Of a stretch of 12,687 nucleotides of DNA, positions 6,642 through 12,687 are shown piece by piece. The stretch covers positions 1 through 12,687 of the forward strand of contig JAEDMI010000051.1 of assembly GCA_016303085.1 (NCBI GenBank). The letters run 5' to 3'. This DNA comes from Acetatifactor sp. (GTDB lineage: Bacteria > Bacillota > Clostridia > Lachnospirales > Lachnospiraceae). A model generated the notes under the pieces. The model was not told the origin of the DNA and made no database searches. It saw only the letters and a list, made by a program, of their open reading frames with translations. Both the position numbers and the translations under genes were made by a program. Position 1 is the stretch's first letter; each line of letters begins with the position of its first letter.

Positions 6642-8243
6642 TTACGCACGCCCCCAAATTACTTGTACATGATCACCCGTACCGTTTTCATTGCACTGCT
6701 TTGCCAGCTTTTTCAAATGTGACAATTGTTGTTCTGAAAAGTACGCATGAATAAGCTCATCTGTCTGCTCCCAATAAGGAACTCCCCTTTGGTAAAAATA
6801 ACTTCTGATTATTTGCCCCGCATTTGAGTTATATTTCATCTTCAAAATTTTCATACCGGTCTTCTGTCCCAGATACTCTAAACTTTCTCTGGAATGTAAA
6901 AAAATATGTCTGGGCGCATCTAACTGATACCAATGTGTTTCAAACATATCAAATGCAATATTTGGCCAGATGGGAATATTCATTTGTAATGTCGCGTCAG
7001 ACTTTAATAATCTATGTGCACTTTTGAGTACTTCCAGAGGGTCTGTCATATGCTCAAATGAATCACTCATACGGATTTCATCAAATAAATCTTCCCCCTC
7101 CATATCATGAATCGTACATTTTCGAATATGTACCCTGTCTCCATAATGTAATTCTTTTTCTAAGAAAGGGTCACAGCCATAAAGGTTCCCCCAACCATTG
7201 TTTGCAAGCTGAAACAACCATGCCCCGCTACCGCATCCGACATCTAAAATTTTCTCTGTGTGCTCAACCGGACATCTAAATTGATAGTTTTCCGGTTCTT
7301 TCAGGGAAAAGCTGTAATAATCCTGTCCGTAATACCTTCCCAGATTCTCCGGAATCTCCGTAATCTGCAAACATTTACATTCACCACAGACAAAATATTC
7401 AAATTCATCTCTGGTATTCTGCATCATCTCACGAGCCAAATAGGACTGAAACAGCCCCTCCGCGCCGCATATGCGACACACATGGGGACGTTTTCCTAAC
7501 TTTCGATTCTTTTCTTCTTTAAAAATACCCAAGTTCTTTATGCGTGCCTTTTCAAAAGATGCTTCCTTCTCTCTGTTGTCAAAAAAATCTTTATATTCCT
7601 CCAGGCATAATGCTCTATAATGATTGTAACAAACGAGATTCATAACATTGCTGTCGTGCCGGCACCAGGGACTCTTCTGCTCCGGAACAACCACCTTATA
7701 TCCTCTTCTCAGGAATTCTAAGCTCTGTGAGACATCATAGAAATCCCATCCGTCAAAGATGTCTTCTCGCCAGGGAATGTCCTGACAGGTAACCATGAGC
7801 AATCCATCAACCGCCTGTACTTCATGCAATCCATCACTTAGCTGATAACTATATTCCATATATGGAATCTGTACCGGCTGTATTCCGTACAGTTGCCCTT
7901 CCCGCATACTGTGCCACATTACACCTCCTGCCGACATTTGAGGTACTCCCACTACCCCAATCATGCCTATCGTTGAATCCGAGTGAAAGATATCAAGAAC
8001 AGACTGCAAAAAACCCCTATATAAGATGAAAACATCCTGGTGTATATAGATTTTGTACTTCGCATCTGATGCAGTCATACCTTCATTGTAGCCCGATGTC
8101 ATGCTCTTAGCCTCTTCAATACTGATTGCATCTACTGTATACCCATCCGGTACTTCCAGAAGATTAATGTAGAAAAGACATTCTTTTAAGAAAAACTTCT
8201 TGTTTGAACAAATAATAAAGCAAAATTTCTTTTCATCTATCAT
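6642..8243 (-). CDS. Bifunctional glycosyltransferase (GT2, StrF-like) / zinc-site / SAM-dependent methyltransferase
   Basis: A 533-residue protein in three parts. Residues 1 to about 225 resemble the StrF-type family 2 glycosyltransferase domain (Glyco_tranf_2_5). It opens with FCFIICSNKKFFLKECLFYI, then SGYNEGM, YIHQDVF (H68-Q69-D70, the likely metal/nucleotide-sugar site) and a GVVGVPQMSAGG block. Residues 256-291 hold paired cysteines (CRIC at 256/259; CGECKC at 286/289/291), a probable zinc site often placed before class I methyltransferases. Residues from about 330 carry the SAM motif LDVGCGSG (D334), then SFEHMTDPLEVL and PRHIFLHSRESLEYL. It probably adds and then methylates a sugar, plausibly on flagellin. 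I chose the ATG at 8243 because GGGAG lies 7 nt upstream; an upstream in-frame start at 8273 would overlap the preceding gene and has no SD. Confidence 0.8.
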   Translation of the reverse strand: MIDEKKFCFIICSNKKFFLKECLFYINLLEVPDGYTVDAISIEEAKSMTSGYNEGMTASDAKYKIYIHQDVFILYRGFLQSVLDIFHSDSTIGMIGVVGVPQMSAGGVMWHSMREGQLYGIQPVQIPYMEYSYQLSDGLHEVQAVDGLLMVTCQDIPWREDIFDGWDFYDVSQSLEFLRRGYKVVVPEQKSPWCRHDSNVMNLVCYNHYRALCLEEYKDFFDNREKEASFEKARIKNLGIFKEEKNRKLGKRPHVCRICGAEGLFQSYLAREMMQNTRDEFEYFVCGECKCLQITEIPENLGRYYGQDYYSFSLKEPENYQFRCPVEHTEKILDVGCGSGAWLFQLANNGWGNLYGCDPFLEKELHYGDRVHIRKCTIHDMEGEDLFDEIRMSDSFEHMTDPLEVLKSAHRLLKSDATLQMNIPIWPNIAFDMFETHWYQLDAPRHIFLHSRESLEYLGQKTGMKILKMKYNSNAGQIIRSYFYQRGVPYWEQTDELIHAYFSEQQLSHLKKLAKQCNENGTGDHVQVIWGRA

Positions 8244-8256
8244 TGCTTCTCTCCCG

Positions 8257-8847
8257 TTAACTATTTTCTGCAATCTTGCCCAGCATCCAAGTTAATATTG
8301 CCTGACCGTATACACTATACCCATATTGCAGAAAAAAATTTGATAATCGGTTTCCTGCACCATTCCAATCAATAATTGCATCACTTTCCATAACCATCAG
8401 TAAATATTCAGGTGTAATTTCCCATTCTTCCATAAACGGAATAATCTCTTTACATAATTCATCAGCCAGTTCCATTTCAAATCGTCTTATGTAAAACACG
8501 GTTCTGTAATACAGTTCAAAAACGTCACTAACCGATGAAACTTCAAAAAGTATTGACTTTCTTTCAACACCCTCCCGTTCTGCAAGATTGCAAACTCTTT
8601 CCAACACAAGAAGTTCATCTCTACCGCTTTTCACCTTTTGGTAAGCTGACGAGCTCACAATATCAAATAATGTTTGCAACCAGCCCTCCTGCTTATTACA
8701 TAAACAGGTATTAATTACTTCCATCAGTTCTTTTACCACAGCTGCATGTTGCTCCAATACTTTTGTCATCTCTGCCCAGTGTTCATTCTCATAACACCTC
8801 AGATCTTCGTCCGATAATGGCTTATACTGCAGACTCGAAGCAAACAT
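8257..8847 (-). CDS. Hypothetical protein, 196 aa, first gene of the minus-strand glycosylation operon
   Basis: I do not recognise this protein. It is 196 residues, acidic, mostly predicted helical, and lacks a signal peptide, membrane segment or clear catalytic motif. It has several Cys (for example TCLCNK near 47-52) but no CxxC pair. Recurrent aromatic/acidic stretches include VFELYYRTVFYIRRFEME and ITPEYLLMVM. A strong AGGAGGG (plus 8854-8860) lies 6 nt before the ATG, and a good extended -10 promoter precedes it. Its stop is 13 nt before the ATG of the glycosyltransferase/methyltransferase, so the two are almost certainly co-transcribed. By context it may be an accessory or partner protein for glycan assembly on flagellin; no function can be assigned from sequence. 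Confidence 0.75.
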   Translation of the reverse strand: MFASSLQYKPLSDEDLRCYENEHWAEMTKVLEQHAAVVKELMEVINTCLCNKQEGWLQTLFDIVSSSAYQKVKSGRDELLVLERVCNLAEREGVERKSILFEVSSVSDVFELYYRTVFYIRRFEMELADELCKEIIPFMEEWEITPEYLLMVMESDAIIDWNGAGNRLSNFFLQYGYSVYGQAILTWMLGKIAENS

Positions 8848-8881
8848 TTGTCACCCTCCTCATATTCCCATCTTCTTATAC

Positions 8882-8911
8882 AGTATAGCATATTTCACCT
8901 TTACTTGTCAT
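8882..8911 (-). promoter_or_regulatory. Promoter of the minus-strand 196-aa/transferase operon
   Basis: On the minus strand ATGACA (8911-8906) and TATACT (8887-8882) are 18 nt apart; read as TGACAA the spacing is 17. The -10 is preceded by TGC, making an extended -10 (TGCTATACT). The predicted start is about 27 nt before the ATG. Confidence 0.6.
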
Positions 8912-8933
8912 TCCTATTAAAAAAATGTATAAT
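8905..8933 (+). promoter_or_regulatory. SigA-type promoter of the plus-strand glycosyltransferase pair
   Basis: TTGTCA (8905-8910) and a perfect TATAAT (8928-8933) with 17-nt spacing. The predicted start is near 8940, leaving a leader of about 28 nt with AAAGGAG at 8949-8955. Its -35 occupies the same bases as the -35 of the opposing promoter. Confidence 0.7.
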
Positions 8934-8967
8934 TCAATTATGAAGTGCAAAGGAGAAATAATATATT

Positions 8968-11163
8968 ATGAAAACTGAAACTCTTCCTATTTCCCCAACA
9001 CAAAACAGTAAAAACTTTATCTATTTTCTTTTCAGTGAAAAATATACACCTGCGCTTCCGGAGAAATCCCCTATTGCAGCAAATTGTGTTACTTTGCAGC
9101 TAAATGCAAAGCAATATTCGAGTCATCACTGCCTTTATACAGACTCCATGGGGGTCTCAATAGAGCCCTTTTATCATTACGGAAACGTCTCCGGGCTATA
9201 TTGGATTTGGAAAAATTCTGACTATCCATATGTTGGATTCAGCCTTACCGATACTTTCCCTAATGTTTCGGAAAAAGATTTTGCAGATTTCTTTGCGGAA
9301 TCTAAGGATGTTCTCATGATAGAAAAAAAGCTATGCCGTTGCCCCTTGCAGGAAAACTACCGCTCACAGTACTACGGGTATGATTTTAGAATGATGCTGT
9401 CTCTCCTAAACAGATATGCACCTGAATACTATGCGTTCGCAACAGAAAAGGTGTTTATCCGTCATGATTTTCTTGAACCTACCGGCATTTTTAAGCGTCA
9501 GGTATTTGATGACTTTTGTACATGGCTCTTTCCACTGTTAGAGGAATGCGAGGCACACATAGCCTCCAAATTTTCCTCTTTTCAGAATCGTTTTCTGGAA
9601 CACCTGACCTATTACCTGTTTATTCTATATTTCTTATATAATGAAGAAAATCTGCAGATTCAATACGCAGAAAGAGCCGAAGTAAACAGCAATAAGCCTG
9701 ACAGTGTGTTTGAGGGCACGGATTTGTATTCGGATATTGTGTCACTAATACTGAATCATGACTTGGAAAATGCGCAAAACCTACTGGAAAAGGGCGACAA
9801 GGATAAAAACTATGAGCAGCTCCATAATCTTTTTGCTCAGTACGACAAAGAGCGGCGATACCACAAAACAACCATTATGGAACAATGGGAGAATTGGCCT
9901 GCTCTGCCGGAACATAAATTGACAGCACCGACAACCAGGAGAAGAAAACCAAAAATCTTGATTTTCGAATGGGAATCTGTTTCTCATAAGGAATCTGTTG
10001 CTGCTTTCAAACAATTGGGTTTTGAAATCTCCACCTATCGAACCCCCTATGGGAACTGGCTTTATGATGAAGCCTTTTTGGTGCAAATCAACCGGCATTT
10101 GGATCTGAATCACTTTGATTTTGTGTTCTCTCTGAATTTTTTTGCCATGGTTGCTGAGGCTTGTTATGTACACGATACCCCATACATTGCCTGGACTTAT
10201 GATTCCCCTTCCCCCATCGGCGATATCCGTTATCTGAAGTATCCGACAAACCACGTATTTATGTTTGACAGTGCCGATGTAGATGAATATCATCTAAAGG
10301 GCTGCACCGATGTACGTTATATGCCGTTGGCTGTCAACGTAAAACGCTATGATACCATGCGATGTAACTTAAAAGATCAAGAAAAGTATTCCTCGGAAAT
10401 TTCTTTCGTAGGACGACTTTATGACACCAAACTGCCTCAGGCAATGGGATACCTCACTGATTATCAGAAGGCATACCTCAATGCTCTGGTAGACTATCAA
10501 CAGCCTTTGTATGGATACAGTGTATTTACCAACATTCTATCTATTGACCTGATGAAATGGCTGGATAACCCGGATTTTAATAAAATGATTAATTTAGAAG
10601 CAAATACAAAGATGAAAGAGGATGATCCAGACGTATTGGCTACTCCGTCTGCCGGATCCTTGGGGCTTTTGCTTAATAAACTGGTTACTAATAGAGAGAG
10701 ACTTTTGCTTATTTCTCTATTATCCAAGTATCATCAGTTTAAGCTCTATTCTACGTCAACACATGAATTGTTTCAAAATACTATTGAATGCGGAATCATT
10801 GATTACTATACGGAAATGCCTTTTGTCTTCCGCTACAGCAAAATGAACCTGAATATGACATTGCGTTGCATCCGCACCGGTATCCCGCTCCGCTGTCTGG
10901 ATATTATGGGATGTCACGGATTGTTACTCACCAACTATCAAAAGGATTTTGATGAACATTTCCGAGATCAGGAAAATCTGTTAATTTACAATAGTATCGA
11001 AGAAGCCTATGAAAAAGCTCAATATTATCTTACACACGAAACGGAACGCCAAAAAATCGCGGATAGAGGCTACGAAACAGTCAAGAAGTACTATAACTAC
11101 CCTACTGTTCTGAAAGAAATGTTAACCTTGTCCGGGCTTGGACATCTATTACCACAGGAGTAA
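8968..11163 (+). CDS. DUF4422-like / CgeB-like (DUF3880, Glyco_trans_1_2) fusion glycosyltransferase
   Basis: A 731-residue cytosolic protein with two transferase-like parts. Residues about 17-235 resemble DUF4422: GLYWIWKNSDYPYVGFS (W79, W81, K82, N83), then RSQYYGYDFRMMLSLL, YAPEYYAF, and a WLFPLLEE...QNRFLEHLTYY block. The HYRR motif that usually follows the WIWKN block is replaced by SLTDTF. A roughly 90-residue linker follows. From residue 327 (KPKILIFEWES) it is a GT-B protein of the DUF3880/CgeB type: YIAWTYDSPSP, FMFDSADVDEY, DVRYMPLAVNV (about 448-458), FVGRLYD (480-486) and the sugar-nucleotide half with RCLDIMGCHGLLLTN (D645) and a helical tail. It probably transfers a sugar to flagellin or a flagellin glycan, given the neighbouring flagellin; donor unknown. 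It ends 5 nt before the next gene, whose SD lies in its last codons. Confidence 0.8.
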   Translation: MKTETLPISPTQNSKNFIYFLFSEKYTPALPEKSPIAANCVTLQLNAKQYSSHHCLYTDSMGVSIEPFYHYGNVSGLYWIWKNSDYPYVGFSLTDTFPNVSEKDFADFFAESKDVLMIEKKLCRCPLQENYRSQYYGYDFRMMLSLLNRYAPEYYAFATEKVFIRHDFLEPTGIFKRQVFDDFCTWLFPLLEECEAHIASKFSSFQNRFLEHLTYYLFILYFLYNEENLQIQYAERAEVNSNKPDSVFEGTDLYSDIVSLILNHDLENAQNLLEKGDKDKNYEQLHNLFAQYDKERRYHKTTIMEQWENWPALPEHKLTAPTTRRRKPKILIFEWESVSHKESVAAFKQLGFEISTYRTPYGNWLYDEAFLVQINRHLDLNHFDFVFSLNFFAMVAEACYVHDTPYIAWTYDSPSPIGDIRYLKYPTNHVFMFDSADVDEYHLKGCTDVRYMPLAVNVKRYDTMRCNLKDQEKYSSEISFVGRLYDTKLPQAMGYLTDYQKAYLNALVDYQQPLYGYSVFTNILSIDLMKWLDNPDFNKMINLEANTKMKEDDPDVLATPSAGSLGLLLNKLVTNRERLLLISLLSKYHQFKLYSTSTHELFQNTIECGIIDYYTEMPFVFRYSKMNLNMTLRCIRTGIPLRCLDIMGCHGLLLTNYQKDFDEHFRDQENLLIYNSIEEAYEKAQYYLTHETERQKIADRGYETVKKYYNYPTVLKEMLTLSGLGHLLPQE

Positions 11164-11168
11164 TAACC

Positions 11169-11579
11169 ATGAATATACTTATTGTCAAATCTTCGTCATT
11201 TATACAGCAAGATATTGAAGAAGCCTTCTCTCTATTGGGACATACACTGTATCCCGTTATTGCTCCGCCTGCAGATTCCAATGAGCAGGATACCTATCTG
11301 CAAACCTTGATAACGAATATCGGTGATTGTTCTCCTGCGTTCATTTTTTCAATAGGCTTTTTCCCTTTTCTCTCTTATGCCTGTGAATTACTGGGATTAC
11401 GATATATCGTATGGTTGACCGATAGCTATCATCCGGATTATTTTTCGCCTGCTATTCGCAACGAAAAGACATGGCTCTTTGCATCTGATTCAGCATTAAC
11501 CGAAGAGTTGGATGGGCTTGGCGCAGCACATGTGGCTTTTTGCCTCTGGCCGCCGGTCTGCCACGCATTAATCGTATAA
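11169..11579 (+). CDS. N-terminal fragment of the frameshifted glycosyltransferase
   Basis: As the sequence stands, translation from the ATG at 11169 gives 136 residues. About 124 are the genuine N-terminal Rossmann half of a DUF3880-type transferase. The last 12 (CLWPPVCHALIV) are out-of-frame residues after the T run. Without the donor-binding half it should not be active alone. Confidence 0.6.
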   Translation: MNILIVKSSSFIQQDIEEAFSLLGHTLYPVIAPPADSNEQDTYLQTLITNIGDCSPAFIFSIGFFPFLSYACELLGLRYIVWLTDSYHPDYFSPAIRNEKTWLFASDSALTEELDGLGAAHVAFCLWPPVCHALIV

Positions 11580-12331
11580 TGAAACAAGATTATGACCCTT
11601 CTCATTTTACATGTGATGTCTCATTATTCGGAAATATTTTGTCTCGTAGTGAATTGAGTCCTCATCCGCTCTCCACGGACAATGCGCTCAAAGACTCCAC
11701 GAAGGGATATCTGGAAGGATGTATAGCCTGCCAATATCAGGCACGCCTCTTCCCGCCCTTAAGTGAAAATCTCCCGGATTATGTTTGGGAAGACTTGTGC
11801 GTCGGTTTTCCTGTTAATCTCAAAGGTAGTCTAGAAAATATTGCGCACTATTATGACCACAATTATTTCAACCCTGTTATCACTTATGTAGATCGTGAGA
11901 TTCATTTTAACACTTTGTCAGAGCAAAAGCGGTTTCAGACTATTTATCTGTACTCACGCTCTGGTTTTTCTTCTGAGAAAATCACACAAAGAAATCAGGA
12001 AGAATACAAGGATAAACTTCCTTTGATTGCCCGAAACAGTACAATCAATCTGGTGATAACTCACCGAAATTACAAAACAGGAATACCTGCAAATGCATGG
12101 GAAATCATGGCAAGCAAAGGCTTTCTCCTGAGCAATAGTCAGAGTGATTATCAAATTCTTATGCCTTGTAAACCTGTTCTGTATAAGACTGACAGAGAGC
12201 TTCTAAGTAAAGCGGCTTATTACTATCATCATGAAGCGGAGAGAAAAGAGATTGCTGAGGAGCTGTACCAAGAAGTGTCAGCACATCACACCTATGAAGA
12301 AAGATTGAAAGAAATGTTATCAGTACTATAA
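11579..12331 (+). CDS. C-terminal fragment of the frameshifted glycosyltransferase
   Basis: This frame opens upstream, at a TTG at 11540, and has an ATG at 11579 that overlaps the stop of the N-terminal fragment (TAATG), a layout that permits reinitiation. From that ATG it encodes 250 residues: MKQDYDPSHF, a FGNILSRSELS segment equivalent to FVGRLYDTK of the neighbour, and the Glyco_trans_1_2 block NAWEIMASKGFLLSN. No good SD precedes the TTG or the ATG, so independent translation is doubtful except by coupling. Confidence 0.5.
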   Translation: MKQDYDPSHFTCDVSLFGNILSRSELSPHPLSTDNALKDSTKGYLEGCIACQYQARLFPPLSENLPDYVWEDLCVGFPVNLKGSLENIAHYYDHNYFNPVITYVDREIHFNTLSEQKRFQTIYLYSRSGFSSEKITQRNQEEYKDKLPLIARNSTINLVITHRNYKTGIPANAWEIMASKGFLLSNSQSDYQILMPCKPVLYKTDRELLSKAAYYYHHEAERKEIAEELYQEVSAHHTYEERLKEMLSVL

Positions 12332-12365
12332 AATCTATTTAAAACCTGTTGATAGACGAGTATAT

Positions 12366-12399
12366 AAAAAGAAGGCAGTTCCTTGTGAACCGCCTTCTT
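12366..12399 (-). terminator. Rho-independent terminator of the flagellin gene
   Basis: On the minus strand GAAGGCGGTTC (12397-12387) pairs with GAACTGCCTTC (12381-12371) around ACAAG, 11 bp including one G.U, extendable by two A-T pairs. TTTTTATATA follows. On the plus strand the same position is an A.C mismatch and the T-tract is poorer. It therefore mainly serves the minus-strand flagellin, with some use possible for the converging transferase transcript. Confidence 0.8.
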
Positions 12400-12414
12400 C
12401 TATTTGTATTTCTT

Positions 12415-12687
12415 TTACTGAAGCAAAGACATAACTCCCTGATTGGACTGGTTAGCCTGTGCCAACATTGCCTGACCTGCCTGTGCCAGGATGTTATTGT
12501 TGGAGTACTTAACCATCTCAGTAGCCATATCGGTATCGCGGATAGAGGACTCTGCGCTAGTAGTATTCTCAACAACGTTATCCAGGTTGTTCATGGTGTG
12601 CTCCAGTCTGTTCTGAACAGCACCGAGAGCGGAACGCTGGGTAGATACTTTCTGAATGGCATCAGCAATCACATCAATTGCTGCAGT
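12415..12687 (-). CDS. fliC: Flagellin, C-terminal part (5' end beyond the window)
   Basis: The minus-strand frame is open from the right edge to the TAA at 12417-12415, giving the last 90 residues. These are the conserved D0/D1 C-terminal helices of flagellin: AIQKVSTQRSALGAVQNRLEH, the NNLDNVVENTTSAESSIRD heptad region, DTDMATEMVKY and the terminal ILAQAGQAMLAQANQSN helix ending VMSLLQ. These helices pack into the filament core and carry the export/assembly signals of type III flagellar secretion. The frame runs through the edge without a start, so the gene is longer (hag/fliC-type). A good terminator follows the stop. The adjacent transferases make it the likely glycosylation target; glycosylated residues would be in the variable middle, outside this window. 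Confidence 0.95.
   Translation of the reverse strand, partial: TAAIDVIADAIQKVSTQRSALGAVQNRLEHTMNNLDNVVENTTSAESSIRDTDMATEMVKYSNNNILAQAGQAMLAQANQSNQGVMSLLQ

Larger units (their letters stand above)
11169..12331 (+). pseudogene. CgeB-like (DUF3880/Glyco_trans_1_2) glycosyltransferase broken by a -1 frameshift
   Basis: Two overlapping plus frames together make one GT-B transferase of about 387 residues, matching the C-terminal 405 residues of the gene before it. Frame one encodes MNILIVKSSSFIQQDIEEAF and RYIVWLTDSYHPDYF, ending usefully at LGAAHVAF (to 11540). Frame two resumes with LPLAAGLPRINRIM. The joined text GAAHVAF/LPLAAGLP lines up with GCTDVRYMPLAVNV of the neighbour. The break is in a run of five T (11537-11541); six T would restore one frame (GCT TTT TTG CCT). 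The C-terminal half keeps the donor-binding E in NAWEIMASKGFLLSN and the tail TYEERLKEML. The SD AGGAG (11156-11160) precedes the ATG. This may be a true pseudogene, a phase-variable gene, or a base-call error. Confidence 0.8.

Noticed and set aside
8244..8273. An upstream start at 8273 for the glycosyltransferase/methyltransferase
   Set aside because: It overlaps the end of the preceding gene and has no SD, whereas the ATG at 8243 has GGGAG at 7 nt and begins where the family domain begins.
9781..10293. A 170-aa minus-strand open frame inside the fusion transferase
   Set aside because: It is antisense to conserved DUF3880 sequence and lacks an SD or a recognisable motif.
11534..11543. Programmed -1 ribosomal frameshifting at the T run
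   Set aside because: The zero-frame codons GCT TTT TGC do not form an X XXY YYZ heptamer, because the A-site codon would mismatch after slipping, and I see no clear stimulatory hairpin or pseudoknot just downstream; an indel is simpler.

Overview
The window looks like a chromosomal segment of a flagellated member of the Clostridia, most probably a Lachnospiraceae (Roseburia/Butyrivibrio/Agathobacter-like; genus not determined). The reasons are a class II (Firmicutes-type) galactose-1-phosphate uridylyltransferase beside galactokinase, a B12-binding radical SAM protein of the type common in Clostridia, an Rpn/PD-(D/E)XK protein of the form abundant in Lachnospiraceae, and a flagellin C-terminus ending in SNQGVMSLLQ. 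Composition is moderately AT-rich, and ribosome binding sites are classic GGAGG-type. No phage, IS, CRISPR, rRNA or tRNA was seen.

Left part (1-5523), minus strand: galK, galT, a calcineurin-like metallophosphoesterase, then a B12-binding radical SAM protein cut by the left edge. galK and galT supply two Leloir steps (galactose to Gal-1-P, then UDP-galactose); galE and galM are not in the window. A hairpin with a T-tract lies between galT and the phosphoesterase and probably separates a galKT unit from a phosphoesterase/radical SAM unit, whose two genes abut with no intervening base. The 319-base region upstream of galK carries a perfect 9-bp-arm palindrome and a 10-bp-phased direct repeat (candidate regulatory sites), plus a promoter in the opposite direction.

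Middle (5524-6641): one plus-strand Rpn-family nuclease-like gene with a long structured leader whose Shine-Dalgarno could be sequestered. It converges on the next minus-strand operon, with a strong symmetric hairpin between them.

Right part (6642-12687): a probable flagellin glycosylation locus. Two minus-strand genes (an unrecognised 196-aa protein and a glycosyltransferase/zinc-site/methyltransferase fusion) diverge from two plus-strand glycosyltransferase genes. The two promoters overlap at their -35 elements. The first plus-strand gene is an unusual fusion of a DUF4422-like domain with a CgeB-like (DUF3880/Glyco_trans_1_2) GT-B transferase. The second is a shorter paralogue of that GT-B half, broken by a single-base frameshift in a run of T. 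They converge on the 3' end of a flagellin gene, which has its own terminator.

A plausible reading is that the right-hand enzymes build and methylate a glycan on flagellin. The galactose genes could feed nucleotide sugar into it, but that link is inference only. The most interesting items are the frameshifted transferase, the DUF4422-CgeB fusion that lacks the usual HYRR-like motif, and the GT2-methyltransferase fusion with its small partner.
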